A stretch of DNA of 64,000 nt, from NCBI GenBank assembly GCA_002281485.1, contig NCGF01000008.1, positions 1 to 64,000 of the forward strand, in the 5' to 3' direction. The translations under genes were made by a program, and so were the position numbers. The notes under the pieces are model-generated. The model searched no databases, was not told the origin of the DNA, and saw only the letters and a list, made by a program, of their open reading frames with translations. Shown in pieces: positions 58,343 to 64,000 of this stretch. The stretch's first letter is position 1; each line of letters starts with the position of its first letter. This stretch comes from Sphingomonas sp. 28-66-16. Its GTDB lineage: Bacteria; Pseudomonadota; Alphaproteobacteria; Sphingomonadales; Sphingomonadaceae.

Positions 58343-58356
58343 GGAGCTTATAGACA

Positions 58357-58581
58357 ATGGCACGCCCATTTTTCCGCCGCCGCAAGAGCTGCCCCTTCTC
58401 CGCGAAGGACGCCCCCCGGATCGATTACAAGGACGTCCGCCTGCTGCAGGGCTTCGTGTCCGAACGCGGCAAGATCGTTCCGTCGCGCATCACCTCGGTG
58501 AGCGCGAAGAAGCAGCGCGAACTCGCCCAGGCGATCAAGCGCGCCCGTCATCTGGGCCTGCTGCCCTATATCGTTAAGTAA
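58357..58581 (+). CDS. rpsR: 30S ribosomal protein S18
   Basis: 74 residues, basic: [58 protein letters not shown]. It pairs with S6. It follows rpsF by 14 bp and keeps the cysteine of the N-terminal CPF motif. Confidence 0.98.
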   Translation: MARPFFRRRKSCPFSAKDAPRIDYKDVRLLQGFVSERGKIVPSRITSVSAKKQRELAQAIKRARHLGLLPYIVK

Positions 58582-58593
58582 GGAAGGACTGAC

Positions 58594-59208
58594 ATGGAAG
58601 TCATCCTGCTCGAGCGCGTCGAGAAGCTCGGCGCCATCGGCGACGTCGTCAAGGTGAAGGACGGGTTCGCCCGGAATTTCCTGCTCCCCAACAAGAAGGC
58701 GCTGCGGTCGAACGCCGCCAACCGCAAGGTGTTCGAAACCAACCGCGAGCGGATCGTGGCCGAAAATGCCGCGCGTCGCGCGGTTGCCGAGGAAGAGGCC
58801 AAGTCGGTCGACGGCGTCACCGTCACGATGATCCGTCAGTCGTCGAACACCGGCCAGCTCTACGGTTCGGTTGCCGTGCGCGATCTGGTCGAGGCGCTCG
58901 ATGCCGAAGGGCACAAGGTCCCGAAGAACGCGATCGTGCTCAACAAGCCGATCAAGGCGATCGGCATCTATGACGTCAAGGTCTCGCTCCATGCCGAAGT
59001 CGCGGTGATGATCAAGGTCAACATCGCCCGCTCGCCGGAGGAGGCCGAGATGCAGGCCAAGGGCGTCAACGTGATGGAGGCGATGTTCGAAAAGGACGAA
59101 GCCGGCTTCACCGAGGATTACGACCCCAATGCCGAGCCGGGCGAGATCGCTGGCGACGCGCCGGCGGCCGAAGCGTCTGCAGAAGCCGACGATACCGCTC
59201 AGGGCTGA
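58594..59208 (+). CDS. rplI: 50S ribosomal protein L9
   Basis: 204 residues. N-terminal domain VILLERVEKLGAIGDVVKVKDGFARNFLLPNKKAL is highly conserved; then the long helix (ENAARRAVAEEEAK) and C-terminal rRNA-binding domain. The last ~50 residues are an acidic extension (ETF/EDYDPNAEPGEIAG, AAEASAEADDTAQG) beyond the E. coli length. A strong terminator follows. Confidence 0.97.
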   Translation: MEVILLERVEKLGAIGDVVKVKDGFARNFLLPNKKALRSNAANRKVFETNRERIVAENAARRAVAEEEAKSVDGVTVTMIRQSSNTGQLYGSVAVRDLVEALDAEGHKVPKNAIVLNKPIKAIGIYDVKVSLHAEVAVMIKVNIARSPEEAEMQAKGVNVMEAMFEKDEAGFTEDYDPNAEPGEIAGDAPAAEASAEADDTAQG

Positions 59209-59226
59209 TCGCAAGCAAGAAACGAC

Positions 59227-59262
59227 AAAGGGCCGTCCGGAACAATCCGGGCGGCCCTTTTT
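59227..59262 (+). terminator. Rho-independent terminator of the rpsF-rpsR-rplI operon
   Basis: 15-bp stem (59227-59241 with 59246-59260, one G-T pair) with loop ACAA, starting in an A run and ending in TTTTT. Starts 18 bp after the rplI stop. Because of the A run, it could also act on the minus strand for mutL (ends 59309). Confidence 0.85.
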
Positions 59263-59308
59263 CGTCGCTCCCGGCGCCGTGTCGCCGCATCGACGCCGAT
59301 ATCAGAAG

Positions 59309-61084
59309 CTATTTCCGCCCGAACAGCTTCTCGATGTCGCCGTGCGCCAGCTTCACCCAGGTCGGGCGGCCATGGTTGCACTGGCCCGAATGCGGCGTGA
59401 CCTCCATCTCGCGGAGCAGTGCGTTCATCTCGGCGACCGAGAGCACCCGCCCTGCCCTGACCGATCCGTGGCACGCCATCGTCGCGGCGACATGGTCGAG
59501 ACGTTCCCTGAGGCTCAGCGCCTCGTCATAGGCGGCGAGTTCGTCGGCGAGATCGGTGACGAGCCCCACGACATCGCCCTGTCCCAGCATCGCCGGCACG
59601 CCGCGCACCAGCATCGCGCGCGGACCGAAGCGTTCGAGCTCGAGGCCGAAGTCGGCGAGCTCGGCCGCGCGCGTCTCGAGCCGATCGCAGGCGGTCTCTT
59701 CCAGTTCGATCACTTCGGGCAGCAGCAGTGCCTGCGACGCGATCCCGCCACCCGCGCCGTCACTGGCAAGACCGCGCCGCATCCGTTCGAGCACCAGCCG
59801 TTCGTGCGCGGCATGCTGATCGACGATCACCAGCCCGTCCTCGGCTTCGGCGACGATATAGGTCTTGGCGACCTGACCCCGCGCGACGCCGAGCGGGAAG
59901 GAAATCGTCTCGGGCGGCGGGGCATGAGCGGGCTCGGCGCGGCCCTGGGGTGGCGGGGCGATGAAGCTGGGGCGTCGATCATAGACTGCTGCGCGCGGCC
60001 CGGACGGATCTGCGCGTTCCCATATCGTTGACTGGGCGGGCGCAACGGGCTCGCTCGTCCACATCGCCAGCGCCGCCGCGTCGGGGCGCTGCATGCTGCG
60101 ATGTCCCGCCTCGCCGAGCGCCCGCTTCAGCCCGCTGACGATCAGCCCGCGGACCAAGGCCGGATCGCGAAAGCGCACCTCGGTCTTCGCCGGGTGGACG
60201 TTCACATCGACCATGTCGGCGGGCACATCGAGAAACAGCGCAACGACGGCATGGCGATCGCGCGCCAGCACATCGGCATAGGCGCCGCGCACTGCGCCGA
60301 CGAGCAGCCTGTCCTTCACCGGCCGGCCGTTGACGAACAGATATTGATGATCGGCGATGCCGCGGTTGAAGGTCGGCAGCCCCGCGACCCCGCCCAGCAC
60401 GATCCCTTCGCGCTCGAGGTCGACCGCCACGCTGTTCTCGATCAGCGCCCGATCGGTGAGCGCGGCGACGCGGGCGGGCCGGTCGGCGTCGGGCGATACA
60501 TTGAGCGCCAGCCGGCCGTCATGCTCGAGCGTGAAGCCGATATCGGGGCGCGCCATCGCCAGCCGCTTCACGACATCGACGCAGGCCGCATATTCGGCGC
60601 GCGGGCTGCGCAGGAATTTGCGCCGCGCCGGCACCCGCTCGAACAGCGCCTCGACGCGCACCCGGGTGCCCGGCGGGATGCCGGCGGGCCCTTCGCCGAG
60701 CAGCGCGCCATTGTCGAGCCGCCGCGCCCAGCCCTCGGCGCCGCGCACCCGACTTTCGAGCGTCAGCCGCGCGACACTTGCGATCGACGGCAACGCCTCG
60801 CCACGAAAACCGAGCGTCACGACCTGGTCGATCGCCTCATCGGGCAATTTCGAGGTGGCATGGCGTTCGAGCGCGAGCGCCATCTCGCCCCGGGTCATGC
60901 CGCTGCCGTCGTCGGCGACCTCGATCAGATCGATGCCGCCCCCGGCCAGCTTGACCGCGATCCGCCGAGCCCCCGCATCGATCGCGTTTTCGACGAGTTC
61001 CTTCAGCGCGCTGGCGGGTCGTTCGACCACTTCACCGGCAGCGATGCGATTGACGAGATGTTCGGGCAGGCGGCGTATTGACAT
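59309..61084 (-). CDS. mutL: DNA mismatch repair protein MutL with endonuclease motif
   Basis: 591 residues. GHKL ATPase: LKELVENAIDAGA, EVADDGSGM, TLGFRGEALPSIA. The C-terminal domain has the metal-binding DQHAAHERLVLE (422-433, the DQHA(x)2E(x)4E motif) with ACHGSVRAG and QCNHGRP near the end. Thus this MutL should nick DNA itself, as in bacteria without MutH. Divergent from mreB with 147 bp between. Confidence 0.96.
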   Translation of the reverse strand: MSIRRLPEHLVNRIAAGEVVERPASALKELVENAIDAGARRIAVKLAGGGIDLIEVADDGSGMTRGEMALALERHATSKLPDEAIDQVVTLGFRGEALPSIASVARLTLESRVRGAEGWARRLDNGALLGEGPAGIPPGTRVRVEALFERVPARRKFLRSPRAEYAACVDVVKRLAMARPDIGFTLEHDGRLALNVSPDADRPARVAALTDRALIENSVAVDLEREGIVLGGVAGLPTFNRGIADHQYLFVNGRPVKDRLLVGAVRGAYADVLARDRHAVVALFLDVPADMVDVNVHPAKTEVRFRDPALVRGLIVSGLKRALGEAGHRSMQRPDAAALAMWTSEPVAPAQSTIWERADPSGPRAAVYDRRPSFIAPPPQGRAEPAHAPPPETISFPLGVARGQVAKTYIVAEAEDGLVIVDQHAAHERLVLERMRRGLASDGAGGGIASQALLLPEVIELEETACDRLETRAAELADFGLELERFGPRAMLVRGVPAMLGQGDVVGLVTDLADELAAYDEALSLRERLDHVAATMACHGSVRAGRVLSVAEMNALLREMEVTPHSGQCNHGRPTWVKLAHGDIEKLFGRK

Positions 61085-61231
61085 GCCCCCCGCTCTAGCC
61101 CAAGCGGCGGCATTCCGCGACCCGCATCAGCATCAAGCCCGAGCGTGGATTCGTCCAGGCTTTGCCCGAGCGGTTGGAATAGTGCGCATCGCCGTCTGCC
61201 CGATCGGGCGCGGCCAGAGACGGAAATATAG

Positions 61232-62272
<1,041 letters not shown>

Positions 62273-62288
62273 ACGGGGGAGTTGGGCC

Positions 62289-63158
62289 GTGGTGTCGTCT
62301 CGCACCAGACGACCGGGTTTTTCGCGCCGGGCGCAATACGGCCTGTTCATCACTTATGTCATCACCGTCGCGGGAGCGCTGGTGGCCGCCATCCTCGTCG
62401 CGATCGCAACGCTCGATCCGTCCACCTTCGCCACCATCCGCGCCGGCGCCGCCGAGGTCACCACCCCGGTGTCGTCGGTGCTGGCCAGCATCACGCGGGG
62501 CATCGCCGCGATTCCCGGCTCGATCGGCGATCATTTCGCGATCCGGCAGCGCAACGCAGCGCTCCGCAAGCAGATCGAGGACGAGCACGCGCTGATGCAG
62601 CGCGCGCGGGCGATTTCCTATGAAAATCGCCGGCTCAAAACGTTGCTGGCCGTCCGCGAACGGATCAGCGAACCCGTGCTCGCCGCGCGGCTGGTGAGTT
62701 CGACCGGCTCGTCGACGCGCCGGTTCGCGATGCTCAACGCGGGCTTTCGCCAGGGGGTGCGCGTCGGCCAGCCCGTGCGCGGCCCCGAAGGGCTGATCGG
62801 ACGAATCCTCGAAGCGGGTCCCGATAGCGCGCGGGTGCTGCTGCTCTCCGATCCCGAGAGCGTGGTCCCGGTTCGGCGCACGCGTGATGGCTTGCCGGCA
62901 ATCGCCGCCGGGCGCGGCGACGGGTTGATCGAGGTCCGCTCGGTCAGCATGGCCAATGCCGTCTTCCTGCCCGGCGACGTCTTCATGACATCGGGGATCG
63001 GCGGGATCTACGCGCCCAACATCCCGGTCGCCCGCATCCTGCGCCGGTCGCGCGACACGGCGCTGGCGCGAACCTTCGCCCAGCCCGACACGCTCGACTT
63101 CGCGCTCGTCCAGCGCGCCTTCATGCCCTTGCCCGAAGAACAGGGCCGAAGGCCGTAA
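62289..63158 (+). CDS. mreC: Rod shape-determining protein MreC
   Basis: 289 residues: N-terminal TM (YGLFITYVITVAGALVAAILV), coiled coil (LRKQIEDEHALMQRARAISYENRRLK), then beta domains (ARLVSSTGSSTRRFAMLNAG, GVRVGQPVRGPEGLIGRI). Links MreB and PBP2. GTG start 16 bp after mreB; its TAA overlaps the mreD ATG. Confidence 0.95.
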   Translation: MVSSRTRRPGFSRRAQYGLFITYVITVAGALVAAILVAIATLDPSTFATIRAGAAEVTTPVSSVLASITRGIAAIPGSIGDHFAIRQRNAALRKQIEDEHALMQRARAISYENRRLKTLLAVRERISEPVLAARLVSSTGSSTRRFAMLNAGFRQGVRVGQPVRGPEGLIGRILEAGPDSARVLLLSDPESVVPVRRTRDGLPAIAAGRGDGLIEVRSVSMANAVFLPGDVFMTSGIGGIYAPNIPVARILRRSRDTALARTFAQPDTLDFALVQRAFMPLPEEQGRRP

Positions 63159-63667
63159 TGGCAAAGGTTCGCGGTCCCTTCGATCCGGAACCGCCATCGA
63201 TCGCGTCATGGCTGATCCCGGCGGGATCGATCATGCTGGGATCGATGGTCACGCTGCTGCCGGTGGTGGCGACCTTCCCGATCCTGCCGCCGCTCGGCCT
63301 GATGATGCTGGTCGGCTGGCGGCTGGGCCGGGCCGAGGCGCTGCCGATCTGGTCGGCGTTGCTGCTCGGGCTGTTCGATGATCTGTTCAGCGGCCAGCCC
63401 TTCGGCAGCGCGATGCTGTTCTGGACGCTGACCGTGCTGATCATCGATCTGTTCGACCAGCGGCTCGTTTCGCGCGATTTCTGGCAAGACTGGTTGCTGG
63501 CGTCAGGCGCGATTGCCGGATGCCTGATCGCCGGGCGCATGATCGCCGTCCCGATCGGGGCCCATGTCGATACCGTGCTGTTGCTCCAGGCGGCGGCATC
63601 CGTCATGCTCTATCCGGCCATTGCGCGGCTTTGCGCGTGGCTCGACGAGAAACGGACCCCGGAATGA
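63158..63667 (+). CDS. mreD: Rod shape-determining protein MreD
   Basis: 169 residues, four or five TM helices (SIMLGSMVTLLPVVATFPIL, LPIWSALLLGLFDDLFSG, AMLFWTLTVLIIDLF). The FDDLFSGQPFG segment is typical of MreD. Overlaps mreC by 1 bp and mrdA by 4 bp. Confidence 0.93.
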   Translation: MAKVRGPFDPEPPSIASWLIPAGSIMLGSMVTLLPVVATFPILPPLGLMMLVGWRLGRAEALPIWSALLLGLFDDLFSGQPFGSAMLFWTLTVLIIDLFDQRLVSRDFWQDWLLASGAIAGCLIAGRMIAVPIGAHVDTVLLLQAAASVMLYPAIARLCAWLDEKRTPE

Positions 63668-64000
63668 ATCGCCCGACGCGCATCGTCACCGAGGCGCATC
63701 AATCCTACAGCTTTTCGCGGCGCGCCATCGTGATGGGCGCGGCCCAGGGTGCCGTCGGCCTGGTGCTGGCGGGGCGGATGACGTGGCTCGCCGTCGCCGA
63801 AAACGCGCATTACCAGATGATGTCGGAGAGCAATCGCGTCAACATGACGCTGATGCCGCCCCGCCGCGGCTGGATCGTCGACCGCAATGGCGCTCCGATC
63901 GCCAATAATCGCACCGATTTCCGCGTCGACATCATCCCCGATCGCCTCCAGAACAAGGGGCGGGTGCTCACGCTGTTGCGCGAAATCCTCGGTCTCGAGC
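63664..64000 (+). CDS. mrdA: Penicillin-binding protein 2 (3' end outside window)
   Basis: Transpeptidase of the elongasome. Only the first ~112 residues are seen: a TM helix (RAIVMGAAQGAVGLVLAGRM) and the start of the PBP dimerisation domain (AENAHYQMMSESNRVN, PPRRGWIVDRNGAPIANN). The active site (SxxK) is beyond the right edge. ATG overlaps the mreD stop (ATGA). Confidence 0.93.
   Translation, partial: MNRPTRIVTEAHQSYSFSRRAIVMGAAQGAVGLVLAGRMTWLAVAENAHYQMMSESNRVNMTLMPPRRGWIVDRNGAPIANNRTDFRVDIIPDRLQNKGRVLTLLREILGLE

Overview
The window is about 64 kb of dense, GC-rich chromosomal DNA with roughly 67 protein genes and almost no intergenic space. I infer a sphingomonad alphaproteobacterium (Sphingomonas or a close relative). 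The reasons are the complete Entner-Doudoroff cluster (zwf-pgl-edd-glk-eda), the secG-pyrG and mreBCD-mrdA gene orders, a GTTC-N7-GTTC SOS box of the alphaproteobacterial type, a ROSE-type RNA thermometer in front of a small heat shock gene, a MutL carrying an endonuclease motif, and the protein families themselves. I see no IS element, prophage, CRISPR array, rRNA or tRNA gene. This is core chromosome, and the interest lies in regulatory sites and in a few divergent proteins.

Layout, 1-20 kb: aroK (cut by the left edge)-aroB-DUF2256; then, on the minus strand, a photolyase-cyclopropane synthase pair and an HDAC-like hydrolase; an alpha/beta hydrolase and rppH; an arginine succinyltransferase cluster (M20 hydrolase-astA-astB); cysQ; a sensor kinase that lacks the phospho-acceptor histidine; a GST; def; recR; fmt-truA. 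The minus-strand run rlmD < nnr < lipoprotein < N-formylglutamate amidohydrolase < ispE < TPR protein < ETF-QO reaches to 25.5 kb.

20-44 kb: a cysteine-free family-4 UDG-like gene overlaps a lytic transglycosylase gene, followed by moaB, a YbjN protein, a radical SAM gene under a probable LexA box and a membrane cyclic-nucleotide-domain protein. A long minus-strand run follows: lolC/E > lolD > GNAT > glutathione peroxidase > dnaE > acyl-CoA ligase. The dnaE gene carries an in-frame insertion of about 60 codons containing two back-to-back perfect hairpins. The largest non-coding gap (39.5-40.0 kb) holds a candidate small RNA and the heat shock promoter plus ROSE leader of hsp20. tonB, pyrG and secG follow on the minus strand.

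44-64 kb: marR-SH3 protein-argC-zwf-pgl-edd-glk-eda form one co-directional run that carries glucose to pyruvate and glyceraldehyde-3-phosphate. The minus-strand cluster fabD-fabG-acpP-fabF-mltG supplies fatty acid synthesis and septal glycan cleavage. A GT39-type membrane glycosyltransferase, an RcnB-like protein, the rpsF-rpsR-rplI ribosomal operon (with a structured leader and a strong terminator), mutL, and mreB-mreC-mreD-mrdA (cut by the right edge) complete the window.
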